Assembly: GCF_900111315.1 (NCBI RefSeq)
Contig: NZ_FOGU01000009.1
Coordinates: forward strand, 124,001-188,000
Reading direction: 5' to 3'
From: Tranquillimonas rosea
GTDB taxonomy: Bacteria > Pseudomonadota > Alphaproteobacteria > Rhodobacterales > Rhodobacteraceae
Length of the DNA: 64,000 nucleotides
Position 1 is the stretch's first letter. Every line of letters begins with the position of its first letter. Both the position numbers and the translations under genes were made by a program. Below the pieces are notes generated by a model. It did not search any database. It had not been told where the DNA came from and was given only the letters and a program-made list of their open reading frames with translations. Of this stretch, positions 54,741 to 64,000 are shown in pieces.

Positions 54741-56333
54741 ATGACTGTGATACGTGCGAGCCGCCTGTTCGTCGGCGCGCTGTCGGCCGGCCTGTGTGCC
54801 GCGCCCGCGATGGCGACCGACCTGGCGGTGATGATGGGCACGAGCGACTATTCCGAGGTCGCGGATGTCCGCGGCGGAACGGCGGTGCTGGACGCTCGCG
54901 ACGCCCTGGAGGATGCCGGAGTGGACGTGATCGACGGCGCCGGCGTGGCGAGTGCCGGGATCGACGAGTTTCTCGCCCAGCTCGAACAGATGGCCCCGTC
55001 GGCGGACCGTATCCTCGTCACCCTGTCGGGGCGGTTCATGTCGTCCGCGACCGAGACCTATTTCCTGCCCGCCGATCTCGAGGATATGCGGCTGGGCGCG
55101 GTAGCCGAGGATGGGCTGGCGCTGTCGACGGTTCTGGCGATCCTGGCCCAGGCGCCGGAGAACGCGCTGCTGGTGCTGGCCACCGACGACCGCAGCGACG
55201 CGACGGGTCCCTACCTGCGTGAAGGGCTGGGCGACATCGACATGCCCGAAGGTGTCACCCTGGCGCGCGGCCGGCCCGATGCGATCGAGCGGTTCCTCCG
55301 GGGCACGGTCGCCGCGCCGGGCGTGGCGCTGCGGGCCGGTGCCGGCGACGACGTCACGCTGAGCGGTTATGCGCCCGAAGGCCACGCCTTCCTGCCGGGC
55401 GCACGGGGCGGGGGCGCCGCCGACCGGGATGACGCGTATTGGGACGTGGCCACCGATCTGGACACGCGCGACGCCTACGAGGCCTATCTCGACCGGTATC
55501 CCGAGGGCCGTCATGCCGTCGACGCCCGCCGCAGGGTCGCCGCGTTCGACGACCCCGCCACCCAGGCTGAACGCACCGAGACCGCGCTGGAGTTGAGCCA
55601 GTCCGAACGGCAGCAGGTGCAGCGCGACCTGACCGTGCTGGGATTCGACACGCGGGGTGTCGAGGGCATCTTCGGGCCCGGTACGCGCAGCGCGATCCGC
55701 AACTGGCAGGACAGCAACGACGTGCAGACGACGTCCTACCTGACCGCGCCGCAGGTCGACCGCATCGCCCGGCAGGCCGAACGGCGCCGCGATGAGCGCG
55801 CCCGGGAAGAACGCCGGTTCTGGCAGAACCAGGCCCAGGGCAATGGCGCCGAGGGCATGCGCGCGTATCTCGATCGCTTTCCGCAGGGCGAATACGCCGG
55901 TGCGGCCCGCGCCCGGCTGGCCGAGATCGAAGAGAACAACGACCGTGCCGCGTGGCAGCGGGCGCAAGAGCAGGACACCGTCGCCGGCTATCGCGGCTAT
56001 CTCGACAGACATCCCGACGGCCGGTTCTCGGAGGATGCGCAGGAGATCGTGACCGCACGGACCCAGCCGCAACAGCCCGAGCCGCAGCAGCCGGGGCCGG
56101 CGCAATCCGCCGAGGCACAACTGGGCCTCAACACCCTTTCGCGGCGGCTGATGGAAGAGCGGCTGCAGTCGATGGGCTACAATCCCGGCCGCGTGGACGG
56201 CCAGTTCGACGGCGATGCCCGGCGCGCGATCCGCAATTTCCAGCAGCAATCGGGACTGCCGGTCACCGGCTATGTCAGCGAGGCGATGGTCGCGCGGCTG
56301 CTGGCCGAGGGCCTGCGCAGCATCCTCCAGTGA
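54741..56333 (+). CDS. secreted caspase-fold-like protein with two peptidoglycan-binding domains
   Basis: 530 residues, Sec signal peptide ending AMA. Residues 27-195 follow a caspase-like (C14/metacaspase) pattern: strand LAVMMGTSDY, helix, strand RILVTLSGRF, then ALLVLATDDRSD. The catalytic His and Cys are gone: the usual SGHG reads SGRF (Arg98), and the usual Asp-x-Cys reads DDR, so it should be inactive. A first peptidoglycan-binding domain lies at about 290-325 (VQRDLTVLGFDTRGVEGIFG) and a second at 466-520. Three copies of a Y/L-x-x-Y-L-D-R-x-P-x-G-x repeat lie at about 241, 369 and 411. Start from AAAGGAG six bases upstream. Confidence 0.78.
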   Translation: MTVIRASRLFVGALSAGLCAAPAMATDLAVMMGTSDYSEVADVRGGTAVLDARDALEDAGVDVIDGAGVASAGIDEFLAQLEQMAPSADRILVTLSGRFMSSATETYFLPADLEDMRLGAVAEDGLALSTVLAILAQAPENALLVLATDDRSDATGPYLREGLGDIDMPEGVTLARGRPDAIERFLRGTVAAPGVALRAGAGDDVTLSGYAPEGHAFLPGARGGGAADRDDAYWDVATDLDTRDAYEAYLDRYPEGRHAVDARRRVAAFDDPATQAERTETALELSQSERQQVQRDLTVLGFDTRGVEGIFGPGTRSAIRNWQDSNDVQTTSYLTAPQVDRIARQAERRRDERAREERRFWQNQAQGNGAEGMRAYLDRFPQGEYAGAARARLAEIEENNDRAAWQRAQEQDTVAGYRGYLDRHPDGRFSEDAQEIVTARTQPQQPEPQQPGPAQSAEAQLGLNTLSRRLMEERLQSMGYNPGRVDGQFDGDARRAIRNFQQQSGLPVTGYVSEAMVARLLAEGLRSILQ

Positions 56334-56339
56334 CCGACC

Positions 56340-56364
56340 GGGGCGGATTCTCAGTATCCGCCCC
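56340..56364 (+). terminator. hairpin after the caspase-fold-like gene
   Basis: Perfect nine-base stem GGGGCGGAT / ATCCGCCCC, seven-base loop, just after the stop. No T-run follows; a better terminator is 28 bases further on. Confidence 0.45.
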
Positions 56365-56391
56365 GTCAGCCATACGTCATGGCAGACGACG

Positions 56392-56426
56392 AAAAACCCG
56401 GCGGGCACGGGGCCTGCCGGGTTTTT
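56392..56426. terminator. bidirectional terminator before rpmJ
   Basis: Eleven-base stem AAAAACCCGGC / GCCGGGTTTTT, loop of 13 bases, A-run and T-run on either side. It can end rightward transcripts from the secreted protein gene and leftward transcripts from rpmJ. Confidence 0.85.
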
Positions 56427-56454
56427 TCGCGCTGAAGCGCGCCGTGCGCGGTTC

Positions 56455-56580
56455 TCAGCCCTGGCGGGCCTTGAACTTGCGGTGCGTCTTGTTGATCACG
56501 TAGACGCGGCCCTTGCGGCGCACCACGCGACAATCGCGATGACGGTTCTTCAGCGAGCGGAGCGAGTTACGGACTTTCAT
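56455..56580 (-). CDS. rpmJ: 50S ribosomal protein L36
   Basis: 41 residues, [20 protein letters not shown] at the start and [13 protein letters not shown] at the end. It is the alphaproteobacterial form of L36 with an N-terminal extension and without the zinc-binding four-ligand set: one cysteine remains (Cys17), while the other two positions are His/Arg and Asn. Zinc-independent L36 is expected to work under zinc limitation or constitutively. It sits between a terminator and the tRNA-Val gene, 76 bases from the latter, on the same strand. Confidence 0.93.
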   Translation of the reverse strand: MKVRNSLRSLKNRHRDCRVVRRKGRVYVINKTHRKFKARQG

Positions 56581-56656
56581 CGGTCCTGGTCCTCTGTTCG
56601 CGGCGCTGATGCGCCTGTTCCGGTCTGGCACCGGGCGGGGCCCGGCGAATGTTCTA

Positions 56657-56731
<75 letters not shown>

Positions 56732-56796
56732 TTTACCGCCGTTTCCGGCCTGCTCTAACGAACAAGACGCGGGGCAGCCCCGCGCCGGTCCGAAGC

Positions 56797-56825
56797 CCTA
56801 TAAAAGGAGTCGCGGTGGGGTTCAA
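56797..56825 (-). promoter_or_regulatory. housekeeping sigma-70 promoter of tRNA-Val
   Basis: On the minus strand TTGAAC (56825-56820), 17-base spacer, TATAGG (56802-56797); predicted start near 56790, about 60 bases before the tRNA. The GC-rich stretch after the -10 would suit stringent control. It lies between the tRNA and the divergent amidohydrolase-like gene. Confidence 0.75.
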
Positions 56826-56879
56826 GGGCTTTTGGCAAATGATCTTCTCCGCCTATATTGCGGGGTCGGAGGTCGGTCG

Positions 56880-57740
56880 ATGATGCCGCAGCCCTATCAG
56901 CTGTTCCTGCCCGCGCGCCGGGCCACCAGTGTTGTGTTCGATTCGCCCCATTCGGGACGCGATTACCCCGCCGCGCTGATGGCGCGCAGCGTGCTGGATG
57001 CCCGGTCCATCCGGTCCTCCGAGGATGCGTTCGTTGACGATCTCTTCGCGCCGGCGCTGGATTTCGGGGCGCCGCTTCTGGCCGCGCTGGCTCCTCGTGC
57101 CTTCATCGACCTGAACAGGGCCGAGGACGAACTGGACCCCGCGCTGATCGAAGGAGTAGCGCGGGGGCCGATCAATCCGCGAATCTCCTCCGGGCTGGGC
57201 GTCGTGCCGCGGGTCGTGGCCAACGGGCGCGCCATATATCGCGGCAAGATGGCCCGCGCCGAGGCCGAGGCGCGCGTGCGGGAATACTGGCGGCCGTATC
57301 ATTCGGCGCTGCAGGAGCTTCTGGACGACACGCGCGCGCAGTTCGGCGAGGCCATCCTGATCGACTGCCACTCGATGCCGCACGAGGCGATCGAGGGGCT
57401 GGGCGGACGGACGGGCCGCCGCCCGGACGTGATTCTCGGTGACCGGTTCGGCGCCGCCGCCGCTGCGACCGTGATGGATGCGGTCGAAAGCGCGTTCCTG
57501 TCCGCGGGATTGCGGGTCGCGCGGAACGCCCCCTTCGCCGGGGCCTACATCACCCAGCGCTACGGCCGCCCCTCGCGCCGACAACACGTGATCCAGGTCG
57601 AGATCGACCGCGCGCTCTACATGGACGAGGTGCGGGTCCGGCCCTCGGCGGATTTCGACGGGTTCCGCACCGCCCTGTCCGACGTGATCTCACGCATTTG
57701 CGCGATCGGCGCGGCCGAGTTGCCGCTGGCGGCCGAGTGA
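56880..57740 (+). CDS. N-formylglutamate amidohydrolase family protein
   Basis: 286 residues. Family marks are VVFDSPHSGRDYPA near residue 18, FIDLNRAEDELDP, ILIDCHSMPHE and YGRPSRRQHVIQVEIDRALYMDE; the histidines of DSPHSG and CHSMP are the likely metal ligands. It matches the N-formylglutamate amidohydrolase/HutG-like family. No histidine-degradation genes are nearby, so the substrate remains open. ATG 56880 is preferred because GGAGG lies about eight bases upstream. It ends one base before the convergent dinB stop. Confidence 0.87.
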   Translation: MMPQPYQLFLPARRATSVVFDSPHSGRDYPAALMARSVLDARSIRSSEDAFVDDLFAPALDFGAPLLAALAPRAFIDLNRAEDELDPALIEGVARGPINPRISSGLGVVPRVVANGRAIYRGKMARAEAEARVREYWRPYHSALQELLDDTRAQFGEAILIDCHSMPHEAIEGLGGRTGRRPDVILGDRFGAAAAATVMDAVESAFLSAGLRVARNAPFAGAYITQRYGRPSRRQHVIQVEIDRALYMDEVRVRPSADFDGFRTALSDVISRICAIGAAELPLAAE

Positions 57741-57741
57741 C

Positions 57742-58995
57742 TCACCGCAGCGAGCGGCCCTTCACGATGGCGTCGTGGCCGAACCTCTCGCGAATCCGGT
57801 CGGTGGCACGCTCGGCGCCCGCGCGTCTCAGGGCCTGTGGGTCGAGCAGGTCGCCGGACGCGTCCGCGCCGCTGGCCGGGCTCAGCTCCGAGATGCCGAC
57901 GCCGAGCAGGCGATAGGGGCCGGTATAGGTCACCTGGTCGAACAGCCGCCGTGCCGTCCGGTAAATGCCGTCGGCCATCTGCGTCGGCTCGTGCAGGCTC
58001 AGCCGCCGGCTGAGCAGCGAGTGATCGGCACGCTTGAGCTTCAGGATCACGACCCGCCCGGCGATGCCCTTGGCCTTGGCCCGGTCGCTGACCTTTTCGG
58101 CCAGCCGCCAGATATGACCGTCCAGGATGTCGCGGTCCGCCGTGTCCTCAGAGAACGTCGTCTCGTTCGAGATGCCCTTGGCCGGTGCATTGGGCGAGAC
58201 GCGCCGATGATCCTCACCGCGCGAGAGATGCCACAGACGCTCACCCATGGAACCGAAACGGCTGTGCAGGTCGCGCCGGTCCCAGCGCCGCAGATCCGCA
58301 AAGGTCCGGATTCCCGCCCGCTCGAGCGCCGCGCGCCCGGTCGCCCCGACGCCCCAGATCAGGCTCACCGGCCGGTTCTCGAGAAAGTCGAGCGTTTCGG
58401 CCTCGCCGATCACCGAGAAGCCGCGCGGCTTGTCGAGATCGCTCGCCAGCTTGGCCAGGAACTTGTTGTGCGACAGCCCGATCGAGCCGGTGATGCCCAG
58501 TTCGTCCTGCATCCGCTTGACCAGCCGGGCGAGCATCACCGCCGGCGGTGCGCCGTGCAACTTCGCCGTGCCGGTGAGGTCGAGAAACGCCTCGTCCAGG
58601 CTCAGCGGCTCTACTGCCGGGGTCATTTCCTCCATCATAGCGCGGATCTGGCGCGAGACGGCGGCGTAGGTTTCCATCCGGCCCTTCACGACGACCGCCT
58701 CGGGGCAGAGCTGCAACGCCTTGAACATGGGCATCGCCGACCGGACGCCCTTGATCCGTGCGACGTAGCAGGCCGTCGAAACCACGCCGCGCCGCCCGCC
58801 GCCGACGATCACCGGCTTGTCGCGCAGCTCGGGATTGTCGCGTTTCTCGACGCTGGCATAGAACGCGTCGCAATCCATGTGCGCGATCGAAAGGTCGCAG
58901 AGTTCGGGATGCGACAGCACCCTCGGGCTGCGGCAGCTCGGGCAGCGGGCGCCCGTGTCGAACCGGGCCAGACAATCGCGGCAGAGGGCGGGCAT
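57742..58995 (-). CDS. dinB: DNA polymerase IV with N-terminal zinc-ribbon-like extension
   Basis: 417 residues of Y-family polymerase: the metal-binding first motif IAHMDCDAFYASVE (palm Asp), the YxxSLDEAFLD motif (PLSLDEAFLDLTG), the thumb helix-hairpin-helix and little finger. The first 26 residues form a Cys cluster, CRDCLARFDTGARCPSC, absent in E. coli DinB, probably a small zinc ribbon. It makes translesion synthesis across damaged DNA. Stop lies one base from the amidohydrolase-like gene (convergent); divergent from the NUDIX gene. No LexA box identified upstream. Confidence 0.93.
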   Translation of the reverse strand: MPALCRDCLARFDTGARCPSCRSPRVLSHPELCDLSIAHMDCDAFYASVEKRDNPELRDKPVIVGGGRRGVVSTACYVARIKGVRSAMPMFKALQLCPEAVVVKGRMETYAAVSRQIRAMMEEMTPAVEPLSLDEAFLDLTGTAKLHGAPPAVMLARLVKRMQDELGITGSIGLSHNKFLAKLASDLDKPRGFSVIGEAETLDFLENRPVSLIWGVGATGRAALERAGIRTFADLRRWDRRDLHSRFGSMGERLWHLSRGEDHRRVSPNAPAKGISNETTFSEDTADRDILDGHIWRLAEKVSDRAKAKGIAGRVVILKLKRADHSLLSRRLSLHEPTQMADGIYRTARRLFDQVTYTGPYRLLGVGISELSPASGADASGDLLDPQALRRAGAERATDRIRERFGHDAIVKGRSLR

Positions 58996-59062
58996 CTTGG
59001 GCGTTTTTCTTTTCGCGGCGAATCCCTATGTGGGATACGAAGATAGCCGCGGAAAGGCCGGC

Positions 59063-59479
59063 ATGACCATTGATGAGTTCAACGGCGCAAAGCTTGCGCT
59101 GATTGCCGGCGACAGGATCGCGACAATCCTGCGCGACGACCGGCCCGACATCCCGTTTCCCGGTCTGTGGGACCTGCCCGGCGGCGGGCGCGAGGCGGAC
59201 GAGAGCCCGCTCGACTGCGTGCTGCGCGAGACCCGCGAGGAGATCGGCCTGATCGTCCCCGCCGAGACGGTGCGCTGGCAGCGCGCCTTCGATTATCCGG
59301 GACGGCGTATCTGGTTCCTGGTGGCCGAGATGGGGACGGGACCCCGGTCGCTCACGCTGGGCGACGAGGGGCGGGCGGTCGAGTGGATGGCGCTCGACCA
59401 CTTCCTGTCGCGGACGGATGCCGTACCCCACCTGCAGCAGCAGCTTCGCACCTATCTCGACGAGATCGCCACCGCCTGA
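59063..59479 (+). CDS. NUDIX hydrolase
   Basis: 138 residues, ATG with GGAAAGG six bases upstream. The NUDIX box fits G-x5-E-x7-R-E-x-x-E-E-x-G: GGREADESPLDCVLRETREE (followed by IG). The N-terminal strand IATILRDDRPDIPFPGLWDLPGG is typical of NUDIX hydrolases (about residues 16-38). It cleaves a nucleoside diphosphate linked to some group; substrate unknown, though proximity to dinB could fit nucleotide-pool cleaning. Convergent with pyrF seven bases apart. Confidence 0.9.
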   Translation: MTIDEFNGAKLALIAGDRIATILRDDRPDIPFPGLWDLPGGGREADESPLDCVLRETREEIGLIVPAETVRWQRAFDYPGRRIWFLVAEMGTGPRSLTLGDEGRAVEWMALDHFLSRTDAVPHLQQQLRTYLDEIATA

Positions 59480-59485
59480 CCGGCG

Positions 59486-60181
59486 TCAGGCGCCGCCGAT
59501 CTCGTCGACGATCGCCTGTGCCGCGGCGCGCGGGTCGGCGGATTGCCAGACGGGCCGGCCGACGACGACATGGTCCGCGCCGTCGCGGATGGCCTGCGCC
59601 GGGGTGGCGACACGTTTCTGGTCGCCCAGCTCCGACCCGCCGGGGCGGACTCCGGGGGTGACGATCAGGCCGCCCTCCGCGGCGCTGATCCCGCGGATCG
59701 CCGCCGCTTCCTGCGGCGAGGCGATGACGCCATCGGCGCCCGCGTCGAAGGCGCGGCGGGCCCGCTCGGTCACCATGTCGGGCACCGTGCCGTATTCCAG
59801 CATGCAGGCGTCCAGGTCGGTGCGGTCGAGAGAGGTGAGGATCGTTACCGCCAGGATCTTGGTCTGCGTTCCCGCGGCGCCCTCGCGCGCGGCGGCCACG
59901 ACATGCGGGTCGCCGTGGACCGTCAGGAAATCGACCTCGAACTGTGCGAGCCCGCGGACCGCCGCGGTCACCGTCGCCGAGATGTCGAACAGTTTCATGT
60001 CGAGGAAGATGCGCTTGCCATGTTCGGTCTTGAGCTCGTTGGCGAGTGCAAGCCCGCCGCCGGTCAGCATCCCCAGGCCGATCTTGTAGAAGCCGACACT
60101 GTCGCCCAGCGTTTCGGCCAGTTTCAGGCCCGACAGCGCGTCGGGGACGTCGAGGGCGACGATGAGACGGTCGTCGGTCAT
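59486..60181 (-). CDS. pyrF: orotidine-5'-phosphate decarboxylase
   Basis: 231 residues. The catalytic Lys-Asp array is in FLDMKLFDI with partner lysine in GFYKIGLGM, and the phosphate site in VTPGVRP and VVVGRPVWQ. It decarboxylates OMP to UMP in pyrimidine synthesis. ATG 60181 has GGAG six bases upstream and starts MTDDRLIVALDV; a 19-codon extension lies outside the family pattern. It is monocistronic in view. Confidence 0.95.
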   Translation of the reverse strand: MTDDRLIVALDVPDALSGLKLAETLGDSVGFYKIGLGMLTGGGLALANELKTEHGKRIFLDMKLFDISATVTAAVRGLAQFEVDFLTVHGDPHVVAAAREGAAGTQTKILAVTILTSLDRTDLDACMLEYGTVPDMVTERARRAFDAGADGVIASPQEAAAIRGISAAEGGLIVTPGVRPGGSELGDQKRVATPAQAIRDGADHVVVGRPVWQSADPRAAAQAIVDEIGGA

Positions 60182-60306
60182 GGGCGGCTCCGTTGATTGG
60201 GGTGCGACACAAGTGCCCGATGGCCTCTTCAGAGGCAAGCGGGCCGGAACTGCGTCGGCGGGCCATCCGTTTTCCAGGCAACACCGGAATATGGAGACCG
60301 ATCGCC

Positions 60307-60876
60307 ATGGCTGATTTTCGCCATACGACTCCCCTTGTCCCGATCCTTGTCGCCGGCGCCGTCGCCGTGGTGGGCTTGGGGGGCTACTTCACGCTCGCGG
60401 CGGATGACGCGCCCGAGGCCGACACCAACCCCGCGTCCTCGGAAGAGGTCGCCCAGCGGCCGACCGGCGCGGGGACCAAGCCCGAGGGCGAGGCCGACAC
60501 CACGATCGACGGCGTGACCGCCGAACTCGACGAGGTCGAACCCGCCGCGCCGGGCGAGGAGAGCATCCCCGCGCAAGAGCAAATTGAAGAGCGCGGCGAG
60601 GGTGACGGCCCCGCCGACACGTTCATCGCAGACGAGGGCATGCAGACCGCGCAGGATGGTGACGGCGCGGCCGACAGCTTTCTCCTGGAGGATCAGGAAG
60701 ACACCGCCGGCGCAGGTGATGACCGGACGACCGCGGATACGAGCGGTTCGGACGACTCGGTGACGCCGGAGCCCGATCAGGATGTGGTGGACGATCCCGA
60801 CAACACGACCCAGCCCTTTGTGCCGACGCCTTCGGGCCCCGAAGGCCGCGACGATGACGCGTTGACGTCGGAGTAG
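60307..60876 (+). CDS. acidic membrane-anchored protein of unknown function
   Basis: 189 residues. One N-terminal membrane segment (LVPILVAGAVAVVGLGGYFTLA) is followed by about 160 residues that are rich in Asp, Glu, Thr, Gly and Ala and poor in hydrophobic residues, likely disordered. Two short repeats, DGPADTFIADEGMQTAQDG and DGAADSFLLEDQEDTAG, stand out at about 98-135. No family recognised. It probably sits with its acidic tail in the periplasm. GGAGA upstream. A terminator follows on the same strand. Confidence 0.68.
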   Translation: MADFRHTTPLVPILVAGAVAVVGLGGYFTLAADDAPEADTNPASSEEVAQRPTGAGTKPEGEADTTIDGVTAELDEVEPAAPGEESIPAQEQIEERGEGDGPADTFIADEGMQTAQDGDGAADSFLLEDQEDTAGAGDDRTTADTSGSDDSVTPEPDQDVVDDPDNTTQPFVPTPSGPEGRDDDALTSE

Positions 60877-60902
60877 GGCTCGGGCCAATGCCGAAGGTAT
60901 CG

Positions 60903-60935
60903 AGGGGCGGACATCGTCGAGTGTCCGCCTCTTTT
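60903..60935 (+). terminator. terminator after the acidic membrane protein gene
   Basis: Eight-base stem GGCGGACA / TGTCCGCC (60906-60913 with 60922-60929), extended by three weaker pairs, eight-base loop, then CTTTTGTG. Confidence 0.8.
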
Positions 60936-60956
60936 GTGTATGGCGCGCAGCAAGAA

Positions 60957-60988
60957 AAAGGCCCGCACGCATCGCGTGACGGGCCTTT
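60957..60988 (-). terminator. terminator after the small leftward gene
   Basis: Stem AAAGGCCCG-CACGC with GCGTG-A-CGGGCCTTT (one-base bulge), loop ATC. On the minus strand a CCTTTTTC run follows, so it ends the leftward 94-residue gene whose stop is 20 bases away. Confidence 0.82.
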
Positions 60989-61008
60989 ACGCCTAACAAT
61001 GTGCCGAG

Positions 61009-61293
61009 TCAGGCGGCAGCTGCCGTGACCCGCTGCCGCGCGGCCGGCACGGTGCGCGAGGTGCGTATCGCATCCTCGACCAGCCGCCGACGCAGATCGC
61101 CGCCGCTGGCGGCGGTGTTGGCATAGATGCGCATCGATTGCACCGGACGCCCTGGCGCGGGCTTGACCGTCAGCCGAACCATCGCCTCGACGCGGCCGAA
61201 GTCGCGGTCCCGCCGGGCGCGTTCGACGTGGGCACCGAGAACACGTGTGCCGCCGGAAGCCTCCTGCGGCGGAAAATCGTAGGGCGTCGACAT
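61009..61293 (-). CDS. small unknown protein
   Basis: 94 residues from an ATG with GAGGTGA about seven bases upstream. The N-terminus is MSTPYDFPPQEASGGTRVLG, then VRLTVKPAPGRPVQSMRIY and an arginine-rich tail (RRRLVEDAIRTSRTVPAARQR). Soluble, basic, cysteine-free. I recognise no family. Divergent from clpB with about 255 bases of regulatory DNA between them, and with its own terminator, so it is probably a genuine single gene. Confidence 0.7.
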   Translation of the reverse strand: MSTPYDFPPQEASGGTRVLGAHVERARRDRDFGRVEAMVRLTVKPAPGRPVQSMRIYANTAASGGDLRRRLVEDAIRTSRTVPAARQRVTAAAA

Positions 61294-61348
61294 CACTTCA
61301 CCTCGCATGGGTTATGCTACCGCTCATACGGGGGCCTAACGCGTGTGC

Positions 61349-61357
61349 TGTGGATAA
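61349..61357 (-). promoter_or_regulatory. perfect DnaA box
   Basis: The plus strand reads TGTGGATAA, so the minus strand reads TTATCCACA, the strong E. coli R1-type DnaA box. Only one such perfect box is noted here, and no cluster of boxes was seen, so an origin is not claimed. Confidence 0.4.
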
Positions 61358-61413
61358 GTTTCCATGTGCGCGGCCGAAGTTTCCGGGGTTTGGCAAGGTG
61401 CCTTTGACCGACC

Positions 61414-61429
61414 GTTTCACGCGTGAAAC
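61414..61429. promoter_or_regulatory. 16-bp palindrome resembling a widened parS site
   Basis: GTTTCACGCGTGAAAC is a perfect palindrome. The half sites GTTTCAC and GTGAAAC equal those of the bacterial parS consensus (TGTTTCACGTGAAACA), but here two extra bases (GC) lie between them. It could be a different regulator's operator. Confidence 0.5.
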
Positions 61430-61442
61430 ATTTTGCGGCTCA

Positions 61443-61471
61443 CTTGCAACACATTGTTCCGCGCCCCATTT
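61443..61471 (+). promoter_or_regulatory. RpoH (sigma-32) type heat-shock promoter of clpB
   Basis: CTTGCA (61443-61448), 15-base spacer, CCCCATTT (61464-61471). This matches the heat-shock pattern CTTGAA, 13-16 bases, CCCCATNT. The start would lie near 61478, about 70 bases before the clpB ATG, in front of the known heat-shock gene. Confidence 0.78.
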
Positions 61472-61548
61472 CTGAAGCCGAGGCCCGAGAGGGGCGTGCC
61501 GAAGCCGGGCGCTCCACGAAGCGGGCGCTTGCAAGAGGAGAAGTGAAG

Positions 61549-64000
<2,452 letters not shown>

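Noticed and set aside
61414..61429. Canonical parS site for ParB
   Set aside because: The two arms are separated by an extra GC; parS consensus TGTTTCACGTGAAACA needs the arms adjacent. Kept only as a palindrome of unknown factor.
61294..61548. Chromosome origin
   Set aside because: Only one perfect DnaA box is visible, no AT-rich unwinding stretch, and no dnaA, parAB or gidAB genes are in the window.

Overview
The window is dense, high-GC (about two thirds G+C by eye) bacterial chromosome. It reads as a member of the Rhodobacterales (Roseobacter/Paracoccus-type Alphaproteobacteria). Pointers are an rpoE-chrR pair with the metal ligands of the Rhodobacter sphaeroides ChrR, a DUF3035/BamF lipoprotein next to lspA and a pair of M16 proteases, a DUF1674 protein ending YGDWEKKGIAIDF, HspQ, a Trm112-LON-thioredoxin operon, and a 41-residue zinc-less L36. 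Most of it is housekeeping core genome. I see no rRNA, CRISPR array, insertion sequence, integrase or phage gene, and no gene-free gap above about 260 bases.

Layout. 1-5.3 kb: end of a STAS/anti-sigma kinase pair, a gamma-glutamyltransferase, rhodanese and HspQ (convergent, sharing a CTAG stop), an AEC transporter, a lytic-transglycosylase-like lipoprotein behind an AT-rich repeat, and lolA. 5.4-16.7 kb: aminotransferase-ftsK operon, amidase, UbiH-type hydroxylase, the thioredoxin/LON/Trm112 operon, exonuclease III, a secreted protein and a 1-Cys peroxiredoxin. 16.7-25.7 kb: a chemoreceptor with a translationally coupled small partner, pnp and rpsO, an RTX protein, then DUF1643, truB, a phosphodiester glycosidase-like protein and rbfA. 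25.8-39.3 kb: dapB, a small secreted protein, DUF1674, rsmB, heparinase-like, purH, lspA, BamF, two M16 proteases, mutL and rmuC.

39.3-45.3 kb is the most coherent regulated module. rpoE-chrR is transcribed leftwards from a sequence matching the Rhodobacter sigma-E promoter (TGATCC-N18-TAACGA). It faces a five-gene operon (FAD oxidase, DUF1365, MFS transporter, DUF3833, short-chain dehydrogenase) in which every junction is a 4-base GTGA or ATGA overlap. This resembles the singlet-oxygen regulon of R. sphaeroides but has no fatty-acid methylase/cfa gene within it.

45.3-54.6 kb is accessory metabolism: a histidine phosphatase with two saccharopine-dehydrogenase-type enzymes (probably lysine breakdown, since dapB serves synthesis), then a molybdenum block. 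That block has an orphan formate dehydrogenase alpha subunit, an HdeA-like periplasmic protein with a Met/Asp-rich insert, a cytochrome b561-type subunit coupled to a Tat-exported molybdopterin oxidoreductase, and two unknown overlapping helical proteins. 54.7-64 kb: a pseudo-caspase/peptidoglycan-binding protein, rpmJ, tRNA-Val(GAC), an N-formylglutamate amidohydrolase-like enzyme, dinB, NUDIX hydrolase, pyrF, an acidic membrane-anchored protein, and clpB cut by the window end. clpB lies behind a heat-shock-type promoter and a region with a DnaA box and a parS-like palindrome.

All functions are inferred from sequence read by eye; no database search was run. Start codons were chosen from ribosome-binding sites, family start positions and operon spacing.
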